This document shows, piece after piece, positions 52,945 through 62,015 of a stretch of DNA of 64,000 nt (position 1 is the stretch's first letter; each line of letters starts with the position of its first letter). Position numbers and translations under genes: made by a program. The stretch is from Paludibacteraceae bacterium (lineage in GTDB: Bacteria > Bacteroidota > Bacteroidia > Bacteroidales > Paludibacteraceae). The DNA is taken from positions 1 through 64,000 of the forward strand of contig JAKSKX010000005.1 of assembly GCA_024401535.1 (NCBI GenBank), in the 5' to 3' direction. Below the pieces are notes generated by a model. It was not told where the DNA came from. It saw nothing but the letters and a program-made list of their open reading frames with translations, and did no database searches.

Positions 52945-52952
52945 TATTTTTG
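52945..52952 (+). promoter_or_regulatory. -33/-7 promoter for the cdsA operon
   Basis: TTTG (52922-52925), a 19-bp spacer, then TATTTTTG. It implies a leader of about 55 nt. The rest of the 370-bp gap after tRNA-Pro is AT-rich, with only a weak hairpin near 52800-52830. Confidence 0.7.
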
Positions 52953-53015
52953 CACTCGCTTGTGCGTTTCTTGACGGATTGTGCTTGCGTGAATAAAAAT
53001 TAAATAGGGGGTATT

Positions 53016-53882
53016 TTGAAGAACTTTTTTAAGCGAGCATTAACAGGATTAGTGCTTCTGATAATAATGATTTGGGCAATACTGACTCCGGCGATTGGTT
53101 TTGGAGCGGTGTTCTTGGCTATAAACATGCTTTGCTTGTATGAGTTTTATGCTATGTCATACCATATCGAGCAGACGAAACCCATTTCCAAATGGGCAAT
53201 GGTAGGTGGAGCTATGATGTTCTCCGCCGTATTCTTCGGCATCTACTTGAAGCAGTTGTGGTTGATTCCATTGATGTATGTGCCGTTTTTTACAGGAACT
53301 TTTGTTGTAGAGATTTTTAGGAATAACGGTTCTCCTATATTAAATGTTGCGCTTTCTATACTCGGCCATATTTATATATCGTTGCCATTCTCTTGTCTAT
53401 GCCTTATGGAAAGCTTTGGCGGATGGAATGGCGGAGAATGGAAGGGAGGACTCTTCGTTCTCTGTTTCTTCATTGCGATTTGGGTATCTGATACAGGAGC
53501 CTATCTTGTTGGAATGACAATAGGAAAGCATAAACTGTATGAAAGGGTGTCGCCCAAGAAATCTTGGGAAGGTTTTTGGGGAGGTTTTGTTTTAGCTTGT
53601 TTAGTTGGATATTTTTTGGGAAAATTCCTGGTTGACAGTGACTACAATCCTCATATTAATGACAGGCAACTCTACTCGCTTGAGTATTGTATATTTTTTG
53701 CGCTAGTTAGTGTTTTGGGCACACTTGGTGATTTGGTTGAGAGTTTGTTCAAGAGATATTTCCAAGTGAAGGATTCAAGCAATTTGCTTCCCGGACATGG
53801 AGGTTTCCTTGACAGATTCGACAGTGCGTTGGTTGCTGCTCCATTTGCATTTGCTCTTCTAATTATGTTTTTTTATGCATAA
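53016..53882 (+). CDS. cdsA: Phosphatidate cytidylyltransferase
   Basis: 288 residues with about eight membrane helices. It makes CDP-diacylglycerol, the precursor of phospholipids. The family signature near the C-terminus is SVLGTLGDLVESLFKRYFQVKDSSNLLPGHGGFLDRFDS (in parts), together with SDTGAYLVG and SPKKSWEGFWGG. The start codon is an unusual TTG, supported by an AGGGGG ribosome site 8 bp upstream and the immediate MKNFFKRALTG-type N-terminus. The next ATG, within the third helix region, would remove conserved sequence. It leads the psd-pssA operon. Confidence 0.94.
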   Translation: MKNFFKRALTGLVLLIIMIWAILTPAIGFGAVFLAINMLCLYEFYAMSYHIEQTKPISKWAMVGGAMMFSAVFFGIYLKQLWLIPLMYVPFFTGTFVVEIFRNNGSPILNVALSILGHIYISLPFSCLCLMESFGGWNGGEWKGGLFVLCFFIAIWVSDTGAYLVGMTIGKHKLYERVSPKKSWEGFWGGFVLACLVGYFLGKFLVDSDYNPHINDRQLYSLEYCIFFALVSVLGTLGDLVESLFKRYFQVKDSSNLLPGHGGFLDRFDSALVAAPFAFALLIMFFYA

Positions 53883-53928
53883 TGTTAGAAAAGTTATGCT
53901 TTTTTGTTAAGAATTTGAGAAAAAAAGG

Positions 53929-53936
53929 TAATTTTG
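53929..53936 (+). promoter_or_regulatory. -7 box in front of psd
   Basis: TAATTTTG lies in the cdsA-psd gap. It suggests an internal promoter and makes the in-frame TTG at 53947 an unlikely start, favouring ATG 53980. Confidence 0.5.
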
Positions 53937-53979
53937 CCCCTCAAAATTGAATTCATACTACAAAGATATAATCAGATTT

Positions 53980-54648
53980 ATGACTATACATAAGGAAGGA
54001 AAAGGAATGTTGTTGGCGTTGTTCGTCATAATAGTGTTGGTAGATGTAGTCGCATACATCTATTTCGGAGACACTAATATGACCGTCGCATACGCTATAT
54101 TCGGATTGGCTGCTGTGGTCTTTCTTTTCTTCCTTAACTTCTTCCGTAACCCTAAGAGAGAGTTCGCCGGTTTCGAGGAAGGAATGATTGTTGCTCCAGC
54201 AGACGGAACTGTTGTTGTTTCGGAACTTACGCATGAGTCTGAGTATTTCAATGAGGACAAGATTCAGGTTTCAATTTTCATGAGCGTTTTGAATGTTCAT
54301 GCCAATTGGTACCCGACAAATGGTAAGGTTGTTTATTACACACATACTGACGGCGCGTTCATGAAGGCAAACCTGCCAAAGAGCAGTACCGAGAACGAGC
54401 GTTCCACTTTGGTCATAGAGACAAATAGCGGTGTCAGAATCCTTCTTCGCCAGGTGGCAGGAGCTTTGGCTCGAAGAATTGTCACTTATGCTCGTGAAGG
54501 ACACGAGAGCGATGTGAATAAGCAGTTAGGTTTTATCAAGTTTGGTTCGAGGGTGGATCTTTACTTGCCTACAGATGCAGAAATCTTGGTAGGCCTAAAG
54601 CAGAAGGTTACGGCAAACCAGACTGTAATAGCTAGGTTAAAGAAATGA
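53980..54648 (+). CDS. psd: Phosphatidylserine decarboxylase, short (archaeal-type) form
   Basis: 222 residues from ATG 53980; an upstream TTG at 53947 would add 11 residues but sits too near the promoter. It converts phosphatidylserine to phosphatidylethanolamine. Two N-terminal membrane helices (about 10-60) precede the catalytic domain VAPADGTVVVS, FMSVLNVHANWYPTNG, STENERSTLVIET, and the self-cleavage site GFIKFGSRVDLYLP. There the Gly-Ser bond is cut and Ser becomes the pyruvoyl group. It overlaps pssA by 4 bp. Confidence 0.93.
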   Translation: MTIHKEGKGMLLALFVIIVLVDVVAYIYFGDTNMTVAYAIFGLAAVVFLFFLNFFRNPKREFAGFEEGMIVAPADGTVVVSELTHESEYFNEDKIQVSIFMSVLNVHANWYPTNGKVVYYTHTDGAFMKANLPKSSTENERSTLVIETNSGVRILLRQVAGALARRIVTYAREGHESDVNKQLGFIKFGSRVDLYLPTDAEILVGLKQKVTANQTVIARLKK

Positions 54649-55376
54649 GTTTGTTTACAACGATAAAAAAGAGTATTCCCAACACACTAACATGCATGAG
54701 CCTGTTTTGTGGCTGTTTCGCTGTGGTATGTGCGATGAATCTGCTCTTTTTTTATGCAATGTGCTTTATATTCGTAGGAGCTGTTTTTGATTTCAGCGAT
54801 GGCTTTGCCGCAAGATTGCTCAATGCAACATCTCCGATTGGCAAGGAACTGGATTCGCTAGCAGACCAGGTGACATTCGGTGTAGCTCCCGGTTTTGTCG
54901 TTTATTTCTGGACAGCGTCCAATTTCGGAGGAAGCCTGCTTCCGTGCATTGCTTTCCTGATAACGGCATTTTCAGCGCTAAGATTGGCGAAGTTCAATGT
55001 TGATGAGCGCCAGACATCATCTTTCATAGGCCTTGCCACGCCTGCAAATGCAATATTCTTTTCGTCATTGATTGCTGCGAATACAAGTAACGATATGTAT
55101 GGATTCTTGAAGGAGTCTCCTTGGTACATGGTTACGCTTGTTGTTGGATTTTCATTGTTATTGACTTCGGAACTTCCTATGTTCTCTTTTAAGTTTAAGC
55201 ACGGGGGATTTAAGGGTAATGAAGATAAGTTCATTTTGATAGGTTTCGCAGTACTTGCCATGTTATCCACTTTGTTTATGGAAAATGTGAAAGTGTATAG
55301 CGTGATTCCAGTGATAATATTATTCTATATTGTTGTCTGTCTTTTCGAATTGTTGAAGTCAAAAAAGAAAGCATAA
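54645..55376 (+). CDS. pssA: CDP-diacylglycerol-serine O-phosphatidyltransferase
   Basis: 243 residues with about seven membrane helices. The CDP-alcohol phosphotransferase motif DGX2ARX8GX3DX3D is complete in SDGFAARLLNATSPIGKELDSLADQ (shown as D-G-AR-G-D-D). It makes phosphatidylserine, the substrate of the adjacent psd gene. Start overlaps psd by 4 bp; stop overlaps the SIS gene by 1 bp. Confidence 0.95.
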   Translation: MSLFTTIKKSIPNTLTCMSLFCGCFAVVCAMNLLFFYAMCFIFVGAVFDFSDGFAARLLNATSPIGKELDSLADQVTFGVAPGFVVYFWTASNFGGSLLPCIAFLITAFSALRLAKFNVDERQTSSFIGLATPANAIFFSSLIAANTSNDMYGFLKESPWYMVTLVVGFSLLLTSELPMFSFKFKHGGFKGNEDKFILIGFAVLAMLSTLFMENVKVYSVIPVIILFYIVVCLFELLKSKKKA

Positions 55377-55984
55377 TGATTGAAGATATCAAGAACATAA
55401 TCAAGCATGAGGCTGAGGCGATTCTAAATCTGCCTGTAGATGATTCCTATGAGAAGGCTGTTGACCTAATTATAGAGCAAGTCCACAATAAGAGAGCCAA
55501 GCTTGTGACTAGTGGAATGGGTAAGGCTGGCCAAATAGCGATGAACATTGCGACAACTTTCAGTTCTACTGGAACTCCGGCTGTATTCCTTCATCCAAGT
55601 GAAGCGCAGCATGGTGATTTGGGAGTGTTGCAGCCCAATGACATAATGCTTTTGATTTCTAATTCTGGGAAAACGAGAGAGATTGTCGAACTTATCTCCC
55701 TGGCTAGAGGATTGAGACCTGACGTCAAGATAATTGTCATTACAGGAAACAATGAGAGCCAGTTGGCAAAAGAGTCCGATGTGTGCCTTTATACAGGCAA
55801 TCCTGCAGAGGTTTGTACACTTGGCTTGACTCCAACAACTTCTACTACAATGATGACTGTAATCGGAGACATATTGGTGGTCGGAACAATGAAGAAGATA
55901 AAATTCACTAACGAGGAATACGCAAAGAGACATCATGGTGGTTATCTCGGAGTAAAGTCTCGTGAGCAGGCAGGCAAAAAATAA
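55376..55984 (+). CDS. SIS-domain sugar isomerase, KdsD/GutQ-like
   Basis: 202 residues: a SIS domain without the CBS pair found in full-length arabinose-5-phosphate isomerases. Landmarks are VTSGMGKAGQIAMNIATTFSSTGTPAVFLHPSEAQHGDLGVL, SNSGKTREIVELI (phosphate-binding) and LTPTTSTTMMTVIGDIL. A Kdo-pathway isomerase role is likely, since Kdo would go to the same envelope as the lipids made by its operon partners. The missing CBS domains leave this open. Translationally coupled to pssA. Confidence 0.88.
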   Translation: MIEDIKNIIKHEAEAILNLPVDDSYEKAVDLIIEQVHNKRAKLVTSGMGKAGQIAMNIATTFSSTGTPAVFLHPSEAQHGDLGVLQPNDIMLLISNSGKTREIVELISLARGLRPDVKIIVITGNNESQLAKESDVCLYTGNPAEVCTLGLTPTTSTTMMTVIGDILVVGTMKKIKFTNEEYAKRHHGGYLGVKSREQAGKK

Positions 55985-56005
55985 AAACCATATAGAAACA
56001 TAATG

Positions 56006-56042
56006 ACAAAAGAGGATGCAAAACAGCATCCTCTTTTGTTTT
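56006..56042 (+). terminator. Terminator of the cdsA-psd-pssA-SIS operon
   Basis: Perfect 14-base arms ACAAAAGAGGATGC and GCATCCTCTTTTGT around a 6-nt loop, then T. Confidence 0.95.
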
Positions 56043-56178
56043 CCCAGATGCTGACATTTTGGAGCAAATGTGTCTTGGAATGTCGATTTACTCCATATAA
56101 AATGCCCTTCCGCCCACTTTTCTATGGAATGAGTGCTATTTTATCTATTTTCTTTGCCTTTTTATTTAACTTTATTCT

Positions 56179-56186
56179 TAACTTTG
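56179..56186 (+). promoter_or_regulatory. -7 box for lysS; decides its start
   Basis: TAACTTTG lies downstream of the in-frame start at 56133, so ATG 56229 is correct. Confidence 0.7.
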
Positions 56187-56228
56187 CATTTGGTTTGTGT
56201 AAAGAAAAATAGAAAACAATATATTGAT

Positions 56229-57953
56229 ATGGGTTTACTAGATTTAAGTGAACAGGAGATTCTAAGACGCGAAAGTCTTAAGGCATTGCGCGATATGGGC
56301 ATTGAGCCATATCCTGCAGCTGAGTATAAGGTTTCTGCATACAGTACAGAAATCAAAGAGCAGTTTAAGGACGACGCTGAGAAATGGGAGCTTTCCATTG
56401 CAGGTCGTATCATGAGCCGCCGTATTATGGGTAAGGCTTCGTTCGCTGAAATTCAAGATTCCAAAGGACGTATTCAGGTTTACATCTCTCGCGACGACTT
56501 GTGTCCTGGCGAGGATAAGGAGATGTACAACACTGTATTCAAGAAACTTCTAGATATCGGTGATTTCGTTGGTATTAAGGGCTACGCTTTCCGCACACAG
56601 ACAGGTGAGATTTCGGTACATTGTGCTGAACTTACTGTGTTGAGCAAGAGCCTTAAGCCACTTCCAATCGTAAAATACAAGGATGGTGTTGCTTACGACG
56701 CTTTTGATGATCCGGAGCTTCGCTATCGTCAGCGCTATGTTGACTTGATCGTTAACGATGGAGTTAAGGATACTTTCCTAAAGCGTGCTAAAATTGTTCG
56801 TACTCTACGCAACATCCTCGACAACACAGGTTACACTGAGGTTGACACTCCTATCCTTCAGAGCATCGCAGGTGGTGCTTCGGCTCGTCCGTTCATCACT
56901 CACTTCAACGCTCTAAACCAGGATATGTATATGCGTATCGCTACAGAGCTTTACTTGAAGAGACTAATCGTAGGTGGATTCGAGGGTGTTTACGAGATGG
57001 GCAAGAACTTCCGTAACGAGGGTATGGACAAGACTCATAACCCAGAGTTCACATGTATGGAGCTTTACGTCTCTTACAAGGATTTGAACTGGGGTATGGA
57101 CTTCACAGAGAAGATGCTTGAGGAGATCTGTATCGCAGCCAACGGTAAGCCAGAGGTTGAGATCGACGGTAAGGTTATCTCATTCAAGGCTCCATTCCGT
57201 CGTCTTCCTATCCTTGATGCTATTAAGGAGAAGACAGGTTACGACCTATATCCAATGAGCGAGAATGAGATCCGTGAGACAGCAAAGAAACTTGGTATCG
57301 AGGTTGATGAAACAATGGGTAAGGGCAAGCTTATAGACGAGATTTTCGGCGAGACTTGCGAGGGTACATTCATCCAGCCTACATTCATAACAGACTACCC
57401 AGTGGAGATGTCTCCACTTACTAAGATGCACCGTTCTAAGCCAGGTTTGACAGAGCGTTTCGAGCTTATGGTCAACGGTAAGGAGCTTGCTAATGCATAT
57501 TCAGAGCTTAACGACCCAATTGATCAGGAACAGAGATTCATCGACCAGATGAAGCTTGCGGACAAGGGTGACGACGAGGCTATGATTATCGACCATGACT
57601 TCCTACGCGCACTTCAGTACGGTATGCCTCCAACATTCGGTATCGGTATCGGTATTGACCGCTTGGTAATGCTTATGACTGGTAAGTTCGCTATCGGTGA
57701 GGTTATGTTGTTCCCTCAGATGAAGCCGGAGACTACACAGGCTAAGGACGGAGCTTCAAAGTACGTTGCTCTTGGTATTCCTGAGGCTTGGGTTGAGGTT
57801 ATCCAAAAGGCTGGCTTCTTGACAGTCGAGAGCCTAAAGGAGTGCAATCCTAACAAGCTTCATCAGGATATCTGCGGATTGAACAAGAAGTTTAAGCTTG
57901 ACTTGGCTAATCCAACTAAGGAGGAAGTTGCCGAGTGGGCGTCAAAAGCCTAA
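56229..57953 (+). CDS. lysS: Lysyl-tRNA synthetase, class II
   Basis: 574 residues. The N-terminal OB domain (about 55-165) includes SIAGRIMSRRIMGKASFAEIQDSKGRIQVY (in parts). Class II motifs follow: motif 1 near YTEVDTPIL, motif 2 FRNEGMDKTHNPEFTCME, and motif 3 GIGIGIDRLVMLMTG. About 70 residues after motif 3 (QAKDGASKYVALGIPEAW onwards) form an extra helical tail (helix-hairpin-helix-like), seen in Bacteroidetes LysS as I recall. Codons are strongly biased to those of highly expressed genes. It leads a lysS-gpsA-pgi neighbourhood known from other Bacteroidales. Confidence 0.96.
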   Translation: MGLLDLSEQEILRRESLKALRDMGIEPYPAAEYKVSAYSTEIKEQFKDDAEKWELSIAGRIMSRRIMGKASFAEIQDSKGRIQVYISRDDLCPGEDKEMYNTVFKKLLDIGDFVGIKGYAFRTQTGEISVHCAELTVLSKSLKPLPIVKYKDGVAYDAFDDPELRYRQRYVDLIVNDGVKDTFLKRAKIVRTLRNILDNTGYTEVDTPILQSIAGGASARPFITHFNALNQDMYMRIATELYLKRLIVGGFEGVYEMGKNFRNEGMDKTHNPEFTCMELYVSYKDLNWGMDFTEKMLEEICIAANGKPEVEIDGKVISFKAPFRRLPILDAIKEKTGYDLYPMSENEIRETAKKLGIEVDETMGKGKLIDEIFGETCEGTFIQPTFITDYPVEMSPLTKMHRSKPGLTERFELMVNGKELANAYSELNDPIDQEQRFIDQMKLADKGDDEAMIIDHDFLRALQYGMPPTFGIGIGIDRLVMLMTGKFAIGEVMLFPQMKPETTQAKDGASKYVALGIPEAWVEVIQKAGFLTVESLKECNPNKLHQDICGLNKKFKLDLANPTKEEVAEWASKA

Positions 57954-58021
57954 TAAAACTATTACGGGTTAGGAATTGGGCTAGCGCTTGATTTCTAATC
58001 CCTGATTATAAGAAACAAATT

Positions 58022-59023
58022 ATGCAGGATACAACGAAAAGAATAGCAGTGATGGGAGGAGGTAGCTGGGCTACGGCCTTGGCTAAAATCTGCATGTCTG
58101 ACAACAACAGACACATCAATTGGTATATGCGCAGACAAGAGCAGATTGATGAGTTCAAATTGCATGGACATAATCCTTCTTATCTCGTATCAGCACAGTT
58201 TGATATAGACAGAATTACTTTCTATTCTGATATTGATGCTGTCGTAGAAAACTCTGATATTCTTATTTTTGCCACTCCTTCTCCTTTCTTGAAGTCACAT
58301 TTGGAGAAGCTTCATGCTTCTTTGGAGGATAAGATTGTAGTGTCTGCCATCAAGGGAATCGTACCTGACGAGAACATGATTATTTCCGAGTATTTCAAGA
58401 TGAAATACGGTGTCAAGGATGAAAATATTCTTGTCATTTCCGGACCAACTCATGCTGAGGAAATCTCTATGGAACGATTGTCATTTCTTACTGTAGGCTG
58501 TAGCTCGGAGGAGAGAGCAAGAGAGATCGGTGAAATTTTGAACTGCCACTATTTGAAGACTCGTATTCTTGACGATGTGTTTGGAATAGAGTACGCCTCG
58601 GTCTTGAAGAACGTGTATGCCATAGCTGCAGGTATCTGTCATGGTATGAAATGTGGAGATAATTTTCAGGCTGTGCTTATTTCTAACGCTATTCAGGAGA
58701 TGGATAGATTCTTGCACGTTGCTACAAACAAGATTCGCAACATCAACGAGCCTGTATTCCTAGGTGACCTTCTTGTTACCGGTTATTCAAAGTTCTCACG
58801 AAACCGTCTGTTCGGTTCAATGATAGGAAAAGGCTATTCAGTAAAGGCTGCTCAGGTTGAAATGGAGATGATTGCCGAAGGATACTACGGTACCAAGTGC
58901 ATCTCAGAAATCAACAAGAAGTATAATGTAGATATGCCTATTCTTGAGGCTGTCTATAATATTCTTTACAACAAGCAGTTGGCGGTAAGCGAGATTCGTA
59001 AATTGACAGCGAAACTAAAGTAA
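58022..59023 (+). CDS. gpsA: NAD(P)-dependent glycerol-3-phosphate dehydrogenase
   Basis: 333 residues. It supplies sn-glycerol 3-phosphate for phospholipids. The Rossmann motif VMGGGSWATALAKI opens the protein, with FATPSPFL, SAIKGIVPDEN, SGPTHAEEIS, and the catalytic lysine region EYASVLKNVYAIAAGICHGM. It matches the position seen in related genomes after lysS. A 35-bp hairpin (GGGTTAGGAAT/ATTTCTAATCCC) in the gap before it has no T run. Confidence 0.96.
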   Translation: MQDTTKRIAVMGGGSWATALAKICMSDNNRHINWYMRRQEQIDEFKLHGHNPSYLVSAQFDIDRITFYSDIDAVVENSDILIFATPSPFLKSHLEKLHASLEDKIVVSAIKGIVPDENMIISEYFKMKYGVKDENILVISGPTHAEEISMERLSFLTVGCSSEERAREIGEILNCHYLKTRILDDVFGIEYASVLKNVYAIAAGICHGMKCGDNFQAVLISNAIQEMDRFLHVATNKIRNINEPVFLGDLLVTGYSKFSRNRLFGSMIGKGYSVKAAQVEMEMIAEGYYGTKCISEINKKYNVDMPILEAVYNILYNKQLAVSEIRKLTAKLK

Positions 59024-59030
59024 ATTTGGT

Positions 59031-59423
59031 ATGAGAAGACTTGTTTTATTTATCATATCGCTTCTTACTTTTGTTTCAATAGAAGCCAAGACCACTTTTA
59101 TGGTGGAAGGTGCATCGAGGTGGTACAAACACATTCGTGTCATCAATCAAACTACTCAGGAGAATTTTTCTTGCAGGCTTGTGACGTTGACAGTAAATGA
59201 AGATGGCTCGTTTACACGTGGAGAGGTCTATGGAATCTATAATTTAAAGAAAAAGAACGATATAGACACTAACACAAAATATATCAAACGTGGAACTTTG
59301 GTTGGCGTAGAAATGCCTGCAGATTTCCCGGAAGATGTTGAGGCCGTTGTCGAATATGGTACTTTTGTCAACACAGTACGTGTTACTCTGGTTAGTAAAA
59401 ATAAAAACTTTGAGTCTTTTTAA
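59031..59423 (+). CDS. Small secreted protein of unknown function
   Basis: 130 residues with a signal peptide (about 1-19, ending SIEAK). The rest is beta-rich (MVEGASRWYKHIRVINQTTQENFSCRLVTLTV at the start, in parts) and ends VRVTLVSKNKN. I recognise no family. It starts 7 bp after gpsA and lies between gpsA and pgi, so it is cotranscribed with one or both. Confidence 0.7.
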   Translation: MRRLVLFIISLLTFVSIEAKTTFMVEGASRWYKHIRVINQTTQENFSCRLVTLTVNEDGSFTRGEVYGIYNLKKKNDIDTNTKYIKRGTLVGVEMPADFPEDVEAVVEYGTFVNTVRVTLVSKNKNFESF

Positions 59424-59471
59424 TCATTGCAAATTTTAATTTTAAGAAAAATAAAAACAAATAAAGAATAA

Positions 59472-60833
59472 ATGGAAAACATGAAACTTAACGTGGAGAA
59501 CGCCTTCGTTTGCAAGGATCTTCACATTTCAATGTCTGCTGTAAAGGGTTACGAGCAGGCTGTAGCTGAGGCACAGGAGATGCTTCACAAGGGTACTGGT
59601 CTTGGTAACGACTTCCTAGGTTGGTTGACTTTGCCTTCTTCTATCACAGAGCAGTTTATGGACGAGATCATCGCTGCTGCTAAGGTTTTGAGAGAGAAGT
59701 GTGAATACGTTGTTGTTGCTGGTATCGGAGGTTCTTACCTTGGTGCTCGCGCAGTAATCGAGGCTCTTTCTAACTCTTTCTCTTCATACATGAAGAGTTC
59801 AAAGAACCCAACAATCCTTTACGCTGGTAACAGCATCTCTGAGGATTACCTTGCTGAGCTTTCTTCATTCTTGAATCGTAAGAAGTTCGGTATCATCAAC
59901 ATCTCTAAGTCTGGTACAACAACTGAGACTGCTCTTGCATTCCGTATCCTTAAGACTCAGCTTGAGGAGCAGGTTGGTAAGGACGAGGCTCGTCAGAGAA
60001 TCATCGCTGTAACTGACGCTAAGAAGGGTGCTCTTCGCACACTTGCTACAAAGGAGGGTTACAAGACTTTCGTTATTCCTGACAACATCGGTGGTCGTTT
60101 CTCAGTTCTTACTCCAGTAGGTTTGCTTCCTATCGCAGTAGCTGGTTTCGATATCAAGAAGCTTGTTGCTGGTGCTGCTTCAATGGAGAAGCTAACAGCT
60201 CAGGATGTTCCATTCTCAAAGAACCCATCTGCTATCTACGCTGCTACTCGTAACGAGCTTTACCAGAAGGGTAAGAAGATCGAGATCTTGGTTAACTACA
60301 ACCCTAAGTTGCACTACATCGCAGAGTGGTGGAAGCAGCTTTACGGTGAGTCAGAGGGTAAGGATCTTAAGGGTATTTTCCCAGCTGCAGTAGATTTCTC
60401 TACAGACCTACACTCAATGGGTCAGTGGATTCAGGAGGGTGAGCGTTCTATCTTCGAGACTGTTATCTCAATCGCTCGTCCATCAAAGAAGATCCAGGTT
60501 CCTATGGATGCTGAGAACCTTGACGGTCTTAATTTCGTAGGTGGAAAGAATGTTGACTACGTTAACAAGCAGGCTGAGCTAGGTGTTATCATCGCTCATA
60601 CAGACGGTGGTGTTCCTAACCTACACATCAACTTGCCTTCACTTAACGAGTTCTACATCGGTCAGTTGTTCTACTTCTTCGAGAAGGCTTGTGGTATCTC
60701 TGGTTACCTACTTGGTGTTAACCCATTCAACCAGCCAGGTGTTGAGGCTTACAAGAAGAACATGTTCGCTCTACTAGGCAAGCCAGGTTACGAGGAGGCT
60801 ACAAAGGCTATGAATGCTCGTCTTGGAAGATAA
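59472..60833 (+). CDS. pgi: Glucose-6-phosphate isomerase
   Basis: 453 residues, the short form of the family. It interconverts glucose 6-phosphate and fructose 6-phosphate. Landmarks are [59 protein letters not shown] and the end [10 protein letters not shown]. Codon choice is extremely biased (GGT, AAG, GCT, CTT), as in lysS, indicating high expression. Intact, followed by a terminator. Confidence 0.97.
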   Translation: MENMKLNVENAFVCKDLHISMSAVKGYEQAVAEAQEMLHKGTGLGNDFLGWLTLPSSITEQFMDEIIAAAKVLREKCEYVVVAGIGGSYLGARAVIEALSNSFSSYMKSSKNPTILYAGNSISEDYLAELSSFLNRKKFGIINISKSGTTTETALAFRILKTQLEEQVGKDEARQRIIAVTDAKKGALRTLATKEGYKTFVIPDNIGGRFSVLTPVGLLPIAVAGFDIKKLVAGAASMEKLTAQDVPFSKNPSAIYAATRNELYQKGKKIEILVNYNPKLHYIAEWWKQLYGESEGKDLKGIFPAAVDFSTDLHSMGQWIQEGERSIFETVISIARPSKKIQVPMDAENLDGLNFVGGKNVDYVNKQAELGVIIAHTDGGVPNLHINLPSLNEFYIGQLFYFFEKACGISGYLLGVNPFNQPGVEAYKKNMFALLGKPGYEEATKAMNARLGR

Positions 60834-60860
60834 TTCTGATTAAAGAATCATTAAATATGA

Positions 60861-60889
60861 GAGACGCGAGAAATCGCGTCTCTTTTTTT
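60861..60889 (+). terminator. Terminator of pgi
   Basis: GAGACGCGA and TCGCGTCTC arms around GAAA, then T7. Confidence 0.93.
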
Positions 60890-60911
60890 GTAGTTATTCC
60901 GACAGAATATC

Positions 60912-60919
60912 TATCTTTG
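60912..60919 (+). promoter_or_regulatory. -7 box for the frameshifted lipoprotein gene
   Basis: TATCTTTG matches TAnnTTTG, 20 bp before the ATG at 60939. Confidence 0.65.
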
Positions 60920-60938
60920 TTCCGTTAAAGTTTGAATT

Positions 60939-61792
60939 ATGAGGTATATTATAGCGATTGTTTCATGTCTGCTTGCAGTTGTGTCCTGTTCCCGACAGAA
61001 TGTTGAGAGCAAGGAAGTAGAGGTGCAGGACTCTATTGTGGTTGGCTCAAAAGATACGGTTGTAGTGGAGCTTTCAATAAATAATAACATTAAAAGTGAC
61101 ACTGTGATTCGAGTATCGGATGGTGATAGTGCGATTAGTATTACAGATACTTTCCTGTTAAAGGACGCCGACAGAAGTGTTTTTGATTGGTTGAGAATAG
61201 ATATCAGATCATGTCTGTTGAATGATTGGGAATATTCCGAAAATGCAGAGTATGTAGTGACCAAAGTAGAGTGGGAGGATGATTCTGGTTGCCACGGAGA
61301 TTCAATGTTTGCCTACAGAAACGGAATAAAGATCATGAAGTATTCTTATGATGCGTGTGGTGACATGGGCGGTGATAAACTTGAATGTTACTATGACAAT
61401 GGTATAATAGGTTACGAAGAAAGAGAATACGGACAATTTGGAGGAGGATTTGCTAGTAACTCAAAATCCGTTAAAGAATACTCAAAAGATGGAAAATTTA
61501 TATATGAGATTGATTGCTCAAAAAACGAAGTTCCAGTTTATAATGATTCTACGGAATATGATGAAACATCCTACACATCAATATTGAAAAGGGATGGACA
61601 GGAAGTAACGATCAATCGACAAGACACTACAATCTCCTGGACAATCATATACCCTGACGGGGGGGGAATACATATAATTCCGATGATTATACTTCTATTG
61701 ACGAGGCAGAAAAATTTGCTTGGCCCAGGATTGTTTATGAAACCATGGATCAATGTAAAAGTATAATGAATGAATACAAATTAGATCAATAG
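60939..61792 (+). pseudogene. Lipoprotein gene with a frameshift at a G8 tract
   Basis: The first 240 codons give a lipoprotein signal (LLAVVSC, Cys17) and an acidic beta-rich protein. At 61659-61666 a run of eight G follows PDG. In the present frame the C-terminus becomes hydrophobic and basic (IHIIPMIILLLTRQKNL) and stops at 61766. With one more G (or two fewer) the frame continues as NTYNSDDYTSIDEAEKFAW and on to a stop at 61792, which looks like the natural end. The gene is either phase-variable by slipped-strand mispairing or carries a sequencing error. Function unknown. Confidence 0.7.
61659..61666 (+). repeat. Homopolymeric G8 tract inside a coding region
   Basis: Eight consecutive G in an AT-rich gene, the longest G run I noticed in the window. 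It lies exactly where the reading frame turns from natural to unnatural. Confidence 0.85.
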
Positions 61793-61802
61793 TTGTTTGA
61801 AT

Positions 61803-61840
61803 AAAGGTTCAATCTTTATAAGGTTGGACCTTTTTATTTT
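61803..61840 (+). terminator. Terminator of the lipoprotein gene
   Basis: AAAGGTTCAATC and GGTTGGACCTTT arms (with G-U pairs) around TTTATAA, then TT-rich sequence. The remaining 175 bp to the lyase gene show no clear promoter. Confidence 0.82.
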
Positions 61841-62015
61841 TAGAAAAAGACCTTGAAAAGAGATAGAAATACCATAGATTTAGTCGCGTATTTATGTCTT
61901 ACAACATAGATAATACGAAATTACTTTTATTTGGTACGATTTTCCCTTTTGGTATTACTTTTTTTTGACAATTTTGTGGCACACTTAATTCTAATACATA
62001 AAATCTGAAAAGCTT

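Noticed and set aside
53947-53979. TTG start for psd
   Set aside because: It sits about 10 bp after a -7 box, and the conserved N-terminal region is reached from ATG 53980. Kept as an alternative only.
57964-58003. Hairpin between lysS and gpsA as an RNA gene or terminator
   Set aside because: There is no T run and no promoter, so it may be just a processing hairpin.
61850-62015. Sigma-54 promoter before the PL11 gene
   Set aside because: tgtggcacac looks like a -24 element, but the -12 TTGC element is missing at the required spacing.
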